Shown here one piece after another: positions 8,850 to 18,856 of a stretch of 23,026 bases of DNA (position 1 is the first letter of the stretch; every line of letters starts with the position of its first letter). The position numbers and the translations under genes are program-made. The stretch is from positions 1 to 23,026 of the forward strand of contig JADGJC010000404.1 in the NCBI GenBank assembly GCA_027596075.1, written 5' to 3'. The notes below the pieces were generated by a model. That model had not been told where the DNA came from, searched no databases, and worked only from the letters and a program-made list of their open reading frames with translations. This DNA is from Rhizophlyctis rosea (lineage: Eukaryota; Chytridiomycota; Chytridiomycetes; Rhizophlyctidales; Rhizophlyctidaceae).

Positions 8850-11800
8850 TCTTATACATAACATACAATGGTCCATCCATCCACTCTACCTTCTCTATCA
8901 CTGAACTCATGATTCGTCAATACATTGACCTGATTTCCGTCATATATGCTCTCCACTCTGGAGCAATGCAAAAAAGAATTGCTGCAAATTTCCGGTTTGA
9001 CACATGTCTCAAATATTGCAGTGCGACGTTCGAGACTCTCAATCTTCATACTCCTTCACTTAAACGCAGGTGCATTGTGTCATCGGCGGATCTCCTTGAT
9101 CCAATGGTTCCCACCAGGAATTCCTTGCGAAAGCTGTATTAGCATGACCACGTATGGGCAAACACTCAGATGAGCATCTCCTATATGGAACCAGTGCCTA
9201 CCACTTGGTGAAAATCACTTTTTCTCGTCTCGTCCCCTCTCTCATCCTATTTGAACCGAAAACTATTCACCCAACGACTCCTCTGTTGAAGTTCATGACT
9301 GTAAGATAGAGCGGATGATATCCAAAAGCACACCAAATCACTCTATCCGCGTCGATTAGGTCAAGGCGGCGCCCACATGTGGCAAAATATAGTCTTGATC
9401 ATTCTTTTTCGGCTTGCCACTTTACATTCCCAAAAGTCACAAGAACTACACGAGCTAGCAGAAAAGCACATCGATTTCGATATGTCGTTCATATGACTTG
9501 ATGCTTGGAGAAAGAGCATAATCTGGAAGAGCCCTCTTGCCAGGTACGGCTGTCTAGTCGAATGCTCGCTTGCAAGTTTAAGATCCATACTCAGGCTCAT
9601 AGGTCCGCTGTCATTGATGTAGTTCTTGTCGGATTTCGTAACCAAACATTTTCCTGTTTGTTCAGCTCCTTGCCTATTGACAATGCTCTCAGATTAAGTA
9701 CCCTTACATTACAAGGAAGAAATTGGGTATGACAGTCGCAGACAAAAAAGAACCCACTTTTTCTGAATATTGACATCGGACCATGCTGGACCACCCTCAA
9801 GCTCATGCGTCACAAGTGCGCGTGCATGCTGTGACAACTAACACTGAGTAGCAAGGTTACCGATGTAGTGTACCGTGCCTTCAGAAAGTAGCTGAAAGGC
9901 AAGTGACGGAATCATAAATTTTGGGAGAACCTCCAAGTCTACATCGACGCCGATTGACATTGCCCCGCAGGCAACTCCTACAGCATACTGAAAATTTCCT
10001 TGAATTTGATGTGCACCTGCTAGTGACAGATGTCAAGCTTGCAACAGCTTGAACTTACATTTCGTAGGAAGTTTTCAAACAGTATCTTTTTCGCATTTAA
10101 CTATCTGCGCATCGCCTTGCCTGTCCCGCCTTATACCTGCCACCACTTTCTCATCCATTGGCCGCACTCATGGCGTGCTTCATGCTCGGACGAAAGGAAC
10201 GAGGGACCACCATAGAACACAAAAAACATGGTGTTGGACATCGACGGGACAACTCGGATGAATGCGACCGCTTGGCCACCATCGGAGAACGCAGGCTGAC
10301 AACCATTGCTTGTTGTAAGCTCCTGGGATCAAGCATGATTCTGTCACACCTTACGATTGTGCTCCCAACCCGTCAAGTCTCCTTTCATACATATCATACT
10401 GTAATCTCCAGCTCCACGCGGTTGTCATTCGCGGAACGAACCAACCATCTTTCCAGCGCGCCTTGAGAATGGTTCATCAGGGTAGCTGAGATGTATTCTT
10501 TTTGACGCATTTCACGGCCACTTTTATGGTGCAAGATTTGAACCGTATCCATCTCGGCGAGGATAAAAAAGTGTGCTTCATTGGTCTGATGTCGAGAAGG
10601 ATTTGCAGATGTGACTACCCGGTAACCATCTTACAGATCCAACGCACACAATTTCTTAGGCACTTTGCATGCCCATACATCCAATCATCCGATGTTTGTT
10701 CCATTTGCCAAACAACCTTGTGATAACTGCCACATTTCACCACCTTCTGGACGGCGTTTGTGTAGAGATGGAGTATGTGATGGCAGTTCATATCAAAGAA
10801 ATGGCAACAAAGTTTCACATGTCTGTTGCTTTTGAACAACAAGTTCGACTGGATCCTGGTTTCACGAACACTGTTTCACCTTTTTTCGTCTCTGCCGGAA
10901 TTCAATGCGAGACAGACATCAAGGCGATTTCTCCCTACATCCGAGCATCAGCGTGTGGGTCAATGTACAATAGGTGTTGCCATTGTATCCGTCATGTCTC
11001 TCACACCTCAACGTCTTTCCGGTAATGTGGGTCTCTCAGATCTCCATATCTACTTTTTGTGCATAGCACGGGCTTCGTGGGAATTCTTGTTGTCTTGCTT
11101 GCTTGTTCAGTGTTGAGTGGAGTCAGTGACCTCCAAACTCCGTCCATCAGGTATGATTCGCACATGCCCTTGTATATGGTTAAACGAAGAATTTGTCAAT
11201 ACAGACAGTGAATTGCTTGTTACTCTTGTTGTCATGCATCCCCCTCCCTTCTTCAACCTCAATGCAAAAAAGCATGGAAAAAAGCATCGAGGGCATATAT
11301 ATGTCAATCGACGTCACAACTGCTGGCACCTGTATGGAGGCCGATTCACCCTGGCTGTGGTCCACTCATCGACACCCTGAATCGCGCTCATTGGATGATG
11401 ACAGAACCTAGCTTGGCAGGGCGGACACCGCGTTACCATAGGGTTCTTGGCCCGCAACTGCTTCCAAGCTGCGCAGCAGGGCCAAAAATCTTCAACCATC
11501 CAATGATGCATGCGCATTGGACATAGGCAGACACCGGATCTTCCGGCCTGGCTCGTGTCAAAAGCCACGTAGGGGTTTGCCAAAATCCAGGCGCATCTGA
11601 AGTCAAGAAAGGTGCAACTGAGATGACTCCCTGGGATATTGCTTTGTTCCTTCCCAAAAGCAAAGAAGTCGACATTTCAGCAACATGGAACTGTCAAATG
11701 TCAGGAGACAGTGGTGACATGTTATATTGGGGCTCACAAGCCTTGTCATGAAAGTTGTATGATGAAACAAAGAAAAAGAAAACTTACCTAACAGAAATGA

Positions 11801-12336
11801 TTGCAGCAAAGCTTTTACGAAGCCATGCTCGATCTGAAGCATGCAACTCATTTTCGATGGATGCCAGTATTTGATGTGAATACAATCACTGGATGATTGG
11901 CGTCAAAATTGCAGAATTACATATTGGTGGTCTTGTATATACAAGAGATAGCCTTTGGACATGTTAGGCCATTTGCAAAAAAAGGAGGTATGGTGTCAAT
12001 GTTGTGTTCATAGACGAGATGAAGCGGCATCGCATCATTTGGTAAGGAGGAGCTTTCACCAGCCAGAGTCGTCAGCATTCAATGGGGATAGGACTGCGGA
12101 CTTCTTTTCATTCGCCATATTGGTAAACATTTTTCCGTCACAAGAGTGTACACACAAGATGGCAGTGCAAAGTCAGATGTATTACATGTATATATAGGTT
12201 TTTGCCGTCATCCCTATGTACGACCCCATCTACTGTTGGCGGCGGGATATCCTAAGTGATTGTAAACAAACAGAGTGATAGTGTATGTTCCCGTTCGTAT
12301 ATGCCGTCACGAATCCGTCGCAACCGCGGACCAACT
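8850..12336. other. gene-poor stretch with no assignable gene
   Basis: About 3.5 kb of mixed-composition sequence with only short open frames (60-118 codons) on both strands. I found no conserved motif, no convincing donor/acceptor set and no tRNA. The longest frame (10669-11025, plus) has scattered Cys and His without a recognisable finger. A 16-nt palindrome at 11931-11946 is listed separately. Confidence 0.5.
11931..11946. repeat. perfect 16-nt palindrome
   Basis: TCTTGTATATACAAGA equals its own reverse complement over all 16 bases. It lies in gene-poor DNA, about 390 nt beyond the 3' end of the CBM48 gene. It could be a dimeric protein site or chance; no direct repeats flank it. Confidence 0.7.
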
Positions 12337-12852
12337 CTACGCCGACTGCGGCACCCAAAACTCATCCTCAAACCCAGAATCCCTCCCCCCCGAACTACTC
12401 CCCGAACTCATAACACTAGCCCTCCTCCCCCACCTCCTCGCAAACCCCACCTCCCTCTCAACCTCCAAACACTTCTCAACCGTCCAACTCTCCAAAACAT
12501 TATTCACACAACCCGCCTCATCAACCCGTGTCCCAAAAGCCGCCGAACACCGCCACTCCCCATCAACAACAAACTTGAATACATGCTCTTTCGTCCGGTC
12601 GAGTTGTAAAGTAACGACGAATTCGTCAAAATTGTGTGGGTCGCGGGGGAGGTGGATGGATTGGGACCAGTTGTCGAAGGTGCCGGTGAGGATGACGGTG
12701 CGGGTGGTGGGGGAGGAGAATTGCCAGCGGAAGGTTACGGGGTGGATTGGGGAGAAATTCTTGATGGGAGATGGTGGGGAGGGGAGGGGGGGAATGGCGA
12801 TCCTGGTGGGCGCGGAAGGGCGCATGCGAGGTGATGTTAGTGGTGGGACCAT
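12337..12852 (-). CDS. AMPK-beta-type glycogen-binding (CBM48) protein, Mdg1/Crp1-like
   Basis: Small (171 aa) intronless protein dominated by one CBM48/AMPK1 glycogen-binding domain at about residues 38-112. Visible hallmarks are VTFRWQF, VILTGTFDNWSQSI (with the carbohydrate-contacting Trp), HVFKFVVDGEWR and CVNNVLE. Such domains bind alpha-glucans; stand-alone fungal versions (Mdg1/Crp1 of yeast) are linked to signalling rather than catalysis. The C-terminal AMPK-beta interaction region is absent, so it is not a kinase beta subunit. The tail is Arg/Ser/Gly-rich and ends FEDEFWVPQSA-TAG. I chose the ATG at 12852; the frame is open up to 13113 but that extension is low complexity. Third codon bases switch from C to G/T at about residue 86 (see findings). 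A 201-codon antisense frame over the same DNA follows from that skew. Confidence 0.85.
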   Translation of the reverse strand: MVPPLTSPRMRPSAPTRIAIPPLPSPPSPIKNFSPIHPVTFRWQFSSPTTRTVILTGTFDNWSQSIHLPRDPHNFDEFVVTLQLDRTKEHVFKFVVDGEWRCSAAFGTRVDEAGCVNNVLESWTVEKCLEVEREVGFARRWGRRASVMSSGSSSGGRDSGFEDEFWVPQSA

Positions 12853-14534
12853 TGTGGAGTTGTGCTGGTGGTTGGTGTGAGGTAGAGTAGCGGGTGGAAA
12901 GGTGGTGGGAGGTAAGGACGCTACCCCTTGTGTGGTCGACCGACAGGAAGACGGGGGATGGAAGCCGACAAAGGGGCGGATGCTGGGGGACAGGGGGTGC
13001 TGGACCTTTTCAAAGATTTCAATCGGGCGGTAGGAGGCCTTTCGGTGGTTGGCCCGGGAAGGCTTTACGGACGTCTTCAAAGAGGCGGCCGATCTGCAGA
13101 TGCAAATGTGCAAAAAACAGCTAATGATATCAATATCAAATTTCCTAAAAACGAGGCTGGGCGTGGACTGGCTGCGGTAATAACACGGTAACTTGGGACG
13201 TTTGGGAAGAATGGCTGGTGAGAGAAGACGTAATGATCTTCCAGGTTAGGCTGCTGCACGTGTAGGGTGGGGGAATGGAGGTGCAGGCGAGAAGATATTG
13301 ATGAGGGATCGAGATGAAAGAGTCTGATGTCAGCCCGGCTTTCGTTTTATCGGGAGACTGGCACTTCGCGATGTGAGAGAAAGAAAAATGCCAATGATCT
13401 GCGTTCGGGTATTCGGATGCTCTTATTGATCTAGCATACATGCAATGAGTGAAATTAGAAATTTTGATCGTGCATGAATTAACGATGAGGAGGATCCTCC
13501 GATATCGGGCAGACCAACAAGGAGTGACTGTCTGTGGTGTCCTACCTTCAAATTCTAAGACCCTTTGGTCAATGTCAGGGAATGCTATTGATGAGATTGA
13601 TGTGATGGGTGTCGTCGGCGTTCTCACCGGGTGTCTAATTCCCCTAACCCAGCCTGTTTCAGACGAGGCAACGGGAACCCTGAACCCCTATAAAAAGGGA
13701 CGGGCAACCAGCCGAGGCCAACGCCGCAGAGCAAAAAAGATGAGCTGATTTCGTGCTGCGTCAATTTTCCCACGCCTGCCTTCCGATTCTGTCGCCCCAG
13801 TCACTTCCGAAACGCATAGGCCTAACCCGAACCCAGGCTTTCTTGCCTCCGCACCATATGGTCTTCCCATTAGTACAATACATCCGTACACTCTTTCATT
13901 GCCAATTTGCCCGATTGCTCGTCATTTCTGCAAGCCAAGCAATTCAAGAAAAGCGTGGGAATGCTAGCGGGGCGTCATTTCTAATGGTCAACCCACAAGT
14001 GCAGACTCCCATGGCCACTGAACGTTTCCCGCGGCGAAGTTTGTGAATTGCTAGTGGGCACCCGGGAAGATGCAACAAAAAGTTTGTTCGAAAAGTGTCC
14101 ACACCCAAATAGGAATATTAGGTATACACCCTTCGTCACGGCATAATTAGGCTATGCGCGTTGCCCTTTTCTTCCTTTCCTTTCCTTTCACTAATGGTGG
14201 CACAGCAAATGACACGAGCGACAAGCTGCAAGCATCAGTTGGCCTTGTAAACCCAAAATCCCAAGCTCCGATCTTCGATCGCACGATGGAAGACCGAATC
14301 CATGGCACCATCAAGCGGGTACAAATGCACCATCAACCTGGATCGTGGAAGATTACATCATCAATGACGGCTATCGGTTGGAAAACGGCGCGCCACAACG
14401 AGGGCTTGGAAACATTGGTTGTGGTCTTTTCTACTAGCATGTGAAAAGAGGTTTGTTGCACAATGCACTCTCACTGCGCCTGTTCAATTTGAGTGCCGGA
14501 AGGTTAAATGAGATTGCACCGGAGCCAACCATGT
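12853..14534. other. intergenic region upstream of the CBM48 gene
   Basis: Should hold the CBM48 promoter. 12853-13113 is open in the CBM48 frame, so an N-terminal extension or 5' exon cannot be ruled out. Frames at 13145-13627 (minus), 13449-13748 (plus) and 14154-14444 (plus) have no recognisable domain. A (TTTCC)n-type pyrimidine tract lies at 14166-14190. A strong TATA box is listed separately. Confidence 0.5.
13689..13696 (+). promoter_or_regulatory. consensus TATA box without an assigned gene
   Basis: TATAAAAA set in CCCC...GGGACGGG, the best TATA match in the window. Roughly 45 nt downstream is an ATG followed directly by an in-frame stop (ATGAGCTGA at 13740). The next open frame (13753-14046) has no recognisable product. 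It may serve an unannotated or non-coding transcript, or be chance. Confidence 0.3.
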
Positions 14535-14861
14535 TTACCGATTTGGATAGAGTGCATCCGAACTTGACTCGGAGCCAGAGGAGCCAGATAGGGTTGATGG
14601 TGTCTCCGATGGCGTAAATGGATGTGATCGATCTGATAGATGAATTACATTGGACATGGAGACTGGACGGTGAAGTGACCCAACACATAAGTATGTACCT
14701 GTAGTCGACATACCTGTCTTGTCAAATAGGCGGTACGAGGGGAATGCCCATGCTATTGAACAACACTGCCATCCGATATGCCGGTCATGCCAGGGATGTC
14801 GATCCAGCATGCCGCACGACAAAGTTATGCCGGCAAACATACGAATGCCGCTGGAGGTCAA
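14535..14861 (-). CDS. hypothetical open frame with Ser/Pro-rich C-terminus
   Basis: 108-codon frame ending in TAA. The last 35 residues (SDRSHPFTPSETPSTLSGSS and on) look like a natural disordered tail. A GACAG|GTATGT donor-like site lies inside, so the reading may combine exon and intron. There is no recognised family, no promoter evidence and no skewed codon use. It may be a terminal exon or a relic. Confidence 0.2.
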   Translation of the reverse strand: MTSSGIRMFAGITLSCGMLDRHPWHDRHIGWQCCSIAWAFPSYRLFDKTGMSTTGTYLCVGSLHRPVSMSNVIHLSDRSHPFTPSETPSTLSGSSGSESSSDALYPNR

Positions 14862-14990
14862 GCGATCCCTAATATGACAGTAAGCTTGTTTGCAAATACA
14901 AATGCTACACTATGAATCTCTATAACTACAAACATACAACTATCTGAAATTCTATACATCAACAATCACAAAATCGGAAAATCGAGGCTA

Positions 14991-15251
14991 TCAATCTAAG
15001 TTCATATTTAAAAGATCTTGGTGCTGCACCTGTTTCGTCCCCGAAATTTCCCACAGAGGCCGCTTCCATCCGTCAGGCATATCCACCAACCGAGTAGGCC
15101 ATGGATGTTCCGGCATACTAACACCCAGCCCCTTATGCGCAATCAATATAGCCTGCTTCCCCTTAATCTGCAATCCCCCACCCGTCATACCCGTCATCGC
15201 CTCGCTCCTCTTTCCCTCCTTCTCCCATTGCAAGATGAAGCATTTCAAGCT
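14991..15251 (-). CDS. probable terminal exon of an unidentified gene
   Basis: An 87-codon frame opening right after a CACTAG acceptor-like site and ending in TGA. It reads KCFILQWEKEGKRSEAMTG, then GGGLQIKGKQAILIAHKGLG, then a Pro/Trp-rich end (EHPWP, DGWKRPLWEISG). Codons end mostly in G or T, the same signature as the 3' half of the CBM48 gene, which supports real coding. There is no suitable ATG before residue 18, so it needs an upstream exon, which I could not find between 15.25 and 15.87 kb. Either a real gene whose other exons I missed, or an isolated remnant. No family recognised. Confidence 0.4.
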   Translation of the reverse strand, partial: SLKCFILQWEKEGKRSEAMTGMTGGGLQIKGKQAILIAHKGLGVSMPEHPWPTRLVDMPDGWKRPLWEISGTKQVQHQDLLNMNLD

Positions 15252-15873
15252 CTAGTGACTTACTTTGGGTAAATTACCTACGCTACAAATGATTTTTGTC
15301 AATACAAAGCCATTTCAAAGAAGTCCAGGTGAGGCAGCCAAAGAAGTCTCACGGATATCGCTGTCGATAGCGTTCTTTCCGTGGCTCGCGGGGCAACAGA
15401 ATCATTGATGGGTGTCATAAGGCGGTTGCACACTGCTGAAGGTTGTTTGTGGCCGTGCATCGAAAAAAAAAACTAAACAGGATCTTGGTCGTACGAACAT
15501 GTTGGCACAAGGAGTCCAAATTGTCCGATGCTGGCTATCTGTGGACCCCTCAGAAGCCTCATGAGGCTCATGTTCAGGATTTACCTAGCTGCTACAAATA
15601 AAAGGAAGGAGTAGGACTGCCGAACCTGACGAAATGCTACCAATGACTGAGCTGCGACAGTGGTACCGAGCTGAGCAATCCTTGTTGCAAACATCTGCAG
15701 GGGATGGAAGTAGCACCTGTAAGATTAGGTTCCATCTCTTCCCAACCGCAATGCCATCATGATGTGCAAATCCCAAACACATATATCTGAGCCAACGTGA
15801 CTCTGCTATCACAGTTATCACAATCACTGCGCACCCGCCGCACTGCAAATCGACAACGCTTTCTACACACAAA

Positions 15874-16572
15874 ATGAGGTTTTCAGCAGCCTCCGTATGG
15901 AGAGTATGCGGTCGGCTTCCGAAGCTCTCCGACAGGAATGAAAGGAAGGGACCTGATCCTGATGGTTTGTCGCCTTTATGGTTTATGCACTTGCATATGA
16001 TTCACCCTGTACCAGATTTATTGAGCATATGTACTGAAGAAGTATGGATACACCAAACGCTCAAGGACGGTTTCGATGGGGTTTTTTTAGTGACCCCAAA
16101 AGAACGCTTCGTCAATCATCATTATACGGCACCCGAAGGTCAATTGAATGTAGTATCAATTGAGGTCCCATATTGTATGTGTTCACCCGTTGGCAATGTC
16201 TGATTGGCACCTACTACCTCCTTAAAGTCTCTTCCGTCAGTCCAACCATCCCTAGGAGGTTCTAAAATAGACTCTGCTATCGAAGACCTCATGACTCCCC
16301 TCGCTCTGCACGCAGTTCATTTTCGGGCACCTTTTTACCGTTTTGTACATTATTTACAAGGATCACGTCCGAAAGACTTTGCGTATCGACGCGCAGTGAC
16401 GCCAAAAAGTGATATCCGAGTGGAAAGGAAAGAAGACATGGGCTTCAAGTGGAGCGAGTCCAACGATCCGTTATTGTTACAATGGGCTGTTGAGCCCATC
16501 CAACAACAGCTTGTCAGCCTGCCCAGATTATCTGTATTGTATAAAATGACCGAAAGAGTGACACGTGTCTGA
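15874..16572 (+). pseudogene. decayed LINE-type (non-LTR) reverse transcriptase
   Basis: One reading frame spans 699 nt with a single internal TGA (16201-16203). It carries, in order and at roughly normal spacing, traces of the non-LTR reverse-transcriptase blocks: KGPDPDGLSPLW (the PDG-L block), DGFDGVFLVTPKE (the G-x3-LI-PK block), NHHYTAPEGQLN (the NYRPISLLN block), LPSVQPSLGGSKIDSAIEDL (the Q-x-GF-x2-GR-x2-D block) and AVHFRAPFYRFVHYL (motif A, normally LDFEKAFDRV-H). Both motif-A aspartates are gone (H and Y in their places), so it cannot be active. The YADD block, endonuclease and RNase H parts were not found. A 16-nt A run at 16719 could be an old tail. The assignment rests on motif order, not on close similarity. 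Confidence 0.5.
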
Positions 16573-17436
16573 CGGGAGATCATGTTGTTTACTCCATCCT
16601 TCCAGCAAACGCCGCTACCAAATCAATCGTGAAACTCCCAAGTCTTTCCACAATCTGCATTCCAACATGCAAGAACTAATACAAACAATCTGTTCAGAGT
16701 CGCACATCTATCGGAAGCAAAAAAAAAAAAAAAACTCGGCGTGAATGGATAACTCCCACCCTTCCTGCTGACAGGTTGCAGGAAGATGTTGGACGAACAC
16801 TGGACTAATTATGCCGGGAACTTCTTCGAGTTTTGCCCCAGGCAATTGTTCAACCACCTGGGTATCTTGGTGCGTGTCACTCATCACATCACTCACACCG
16901 GACGGAAGAAGAGATGGATAAAAATACCTATCCGTGCACAGCGACATGCTGCATAGTAGCTTTGGAACATCCAAGCATGGCCCGTATCGTCTTGAAATGT
17001 CAGCGTACTATACTCAATACTAGCAAGATACATGCAATCTCTGCTCGCTTGCATACTTCTGGAATCATCACCTGTCGTCATCTTTGCAAAAATGGCAAAA
17101 GGAATGTGTTGACATGCCACAGCGCATGGGGAGGGTGAACCATGTTCACCACCCCGAGCCCCGTTAGAATCTGAGCGAGTTGCAAATAGTGCATGCACTG
17201 GAATCCACCTTACTGACGATGAAAACATCAGATGCCGCAGAACTCCAACTGCAAAAAAAGGAACTGCTCAACTGGGGGGAACGATCAGTGTACAAAAGTA
17301 TTTTGATGTTCTTGTACGATCTTAGATTTCTCTTATGCATCCCCCCCGAAAGAGGTTCATACCACATATCCGGCCCATGGCCATTAGGCCACGCTTGAAG
17401 TTGCGGATTCATTTCGTCGCAGGACCCGTCTGTAGA
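16573..17436. other. region without an assignable gene
   Basis: Follows the reverse-transcriptase relic. The minus frame 16708-16974 has a readable centre (DTQVVEQLPGAKLEEVPGII) but ends by reading through the poly-A/T tract as a Phe run, and nothing else supports it. Frames at 16833-17138 (plus) and 17164-17412 (minus) show no motifs. Confidence 0.4.
16719..16734 (+). repeat. poly-A tract (16 nt)
   Basis: Uninterrupted run of 16 A on plus, about 150 nt after the reverse-transcriptase relic and in the same orientation. It could be the remnant of a LINE 3' tail or an independent homopolymer. No target-site duplication could be paired by eye. Confidence 0.8.
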
Positions 17437-17799
17437 TCATGAATGCCTCAAACTCCTCCACCAATAATTCCCCTTCACTCCCCCTAAATCCATGTCAATA
17501 TGATCCGGCGCCCTCATAAACTCATCCCCCTTGCCACCCAAACCCATTGAATCCCATCCCGGATCCCGACTACCTTTTGCAGCGCTGACTTTCATTGCTT
17601 CTCACAACCGCATTGTGTTGCCAATGCCGATCTTTGTGTTTTGCTGTTTCCCCTTTCGCGCCATCCATTTTTGAATCCGGCGTGGCACTTCGTGCGGCAA
17701 CACAAAACTTTCTTGATGATCGATATGCAAGTGGGGGGGGGGGGGGGGGGGAGCATTAGCGAGGCGCGCGAAGAATGGAAACGCAAGGAGAGGTACCAA
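17437..17799 (-). pseudogene. coding-like segment with one in-frame TGA (52-residue complete ORF plus upstream frame)
   Basis: From 17595 to 17437 there is a complete 52-aa ORF (ATG to TGA) reading SRDPGWDSMGLGGKGDEFMR and ending NYWWRSLRHS, with strongly G-ending codons. Immediately upstream, in the same frame and separated only by TGA (17604-17602), is a basic segment VPRRIQKWMARKGKQQNTKI. The two together read as one protein C-terminus if the TGA were once CGA. Further upstream the frame crosses a 19-nt G run (prolines on minus), where the reading becomes unreliable. No family recognised. Either a pseudogene or the last exon of a gene whose earlier exons I could not join. Confidence 0.35.
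17733..17751 (+). repeat. poly-G tract (19 nt)
   Basis: Uninterrupted run of 19 G, preceded by ATGCAAGT. It is the longest single homopolymer in the window. Length is probably unreliable, which limits any frame that crosses it on the minus strand. Confidence 0.95.
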
Positions 17800-18047
17800 C
17801 TCTCCTCGAGGTTTCGAGACTCGCTCATAATCTCATCAGAATCGAGTTTCGGTCTTGTTGTGGTGGACGTTGGGCACTGATCGCGTAAATTGCGAGATTT
17901 GGAGCAGCGAACTACTTCATGAGGTTGTACCTCGTTCCGACGTCCGCAGCATCATAATGGTGAGGTAGTGCTCTTCACCGGTCATTCGCTTCCGTGTGCC
18001 GCAATTTTTTCTTCTCGGTGTGCATGGGCACATTCTACCTGCTCATA

Positions 18048-18695
18048 CTAAATAAGATCGGTGTCATACAACGTCTCAAGCAACGAACTCTCCGTCATAA
18101 CATAATCGACGTATTTCACATGCTCCTTTAACATACTCAACGACCACTCAGGAACGAGACAGCACGACTTGATGGCATACCGTCTGTGGTTGTGCTTGCG
18201 TATGAAATGGATTTAGAGAATGATTTTTTTGTTCCCTCAAGATGGCACCTGCTGTGGCTAGCCCGTCCTTCACATTTGCATAGCGTGGAACGAACACCCT
18301 TTCTTGAAGCAATACCCAGTTCATATTGTGCTCCGTGACATACCGACGTGTTATGAGGAAGGGGGAAACCCAACATATACCATCCCGCAATTATCAGGAA
18401 GATGAACATCTGGTAGTACCGTCGAAAGGGAGTCCACGCGAACGCAACTGATCCGGCGATCCCTAATTCGACGTTATCCAACTTTTTGCTCTGCCGATGC
18501 CGTATGGGTTATATTACAGCATGATCATTCGGTTCCAAGAAGGTGGAGTCCATGTAATGAATGTTTGTCATACGTCCATTCACTCCTGTCAGCGGAATAT
18601 CCATACATCTGCTCATCCACTATGGAAGTTGGCAGAGGCTGTAGTGCCTTCGCGGCTGTCGTCCACGTATCACTTTTTGTGTTGTTTAGATGGCC
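18048..18695 (-). pseudogene. cluster of coding-like segments in shifting frames, unidentified gene or relic
   Basis: Four consecutive minus-strand stretches read as protein, each in its own frame. 18695-18528 contains KALQPLPTSIVDEQMYGYSA and ends at TGA. About 18474-18385 contains GIAGSVAFAWTPFRRYYQMF, then a hydrophobic run that could be membrane-inserted. About 18345-18205 contains TEHNMNWVLLQERVFVPRYA. About 18190-18048 contains VPEWSLSMLKEHVKYVDYVM and ends TDLI-TAG. No GT-AG choice I tried connects all four in phase, so frameshifted decay is more likely than clean splicing. No family recognised. Confidence 0.35.
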
Positions 18696-18856
18696 TTAGA
18701 AGGGCATGTGTTTCATGTAGCAAGGGGCTTTGAGAATAGTTTTGTCAGGAAGGTGAAGGAAATGTGAAGGTCCATTATTCGCTAGCAATAAAAGCCACTT
18801 CAGCAGCTGTACAACAGACAACCTTTCAACTATCTAGAACCTGAAACGAGTACAAG

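Noticed and set aside
10228..10300. MVLDIDGTT, resembling motif I of HAD phosphatases
   Set aside because: The frame ends after about 23 codons and no other HAD motif follows.
10525..10560. Possible tRNA B-box on minus (GGTTCAAATCT)
   Set aside because: The flanking bases do not pair into a T-stem and no acceptor or anticodon arm can be formed.
12275..12880. 201-codon plus-strand frame over the CBM48 gene
   Set aside because: It is the mirror of a strongly skewed gene, where stop codons are rare on the opposite strand, and it has no domain. The minus frame has clear CBM48 motifs.
13642..13652. CCCTAACCC, resembling a telomeric repeat unit
   Set aside because: Only about one and a half units and no array; likely chance.
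8401..17604. TGA read as a sense codon (alternative nuclear code)
   Set aside because: The confident genes encode every Trp with TGG and contain no in-frame TGA, and Trp does not fit the interrupted positions as well as Arg. Decay explains the TGAs better.
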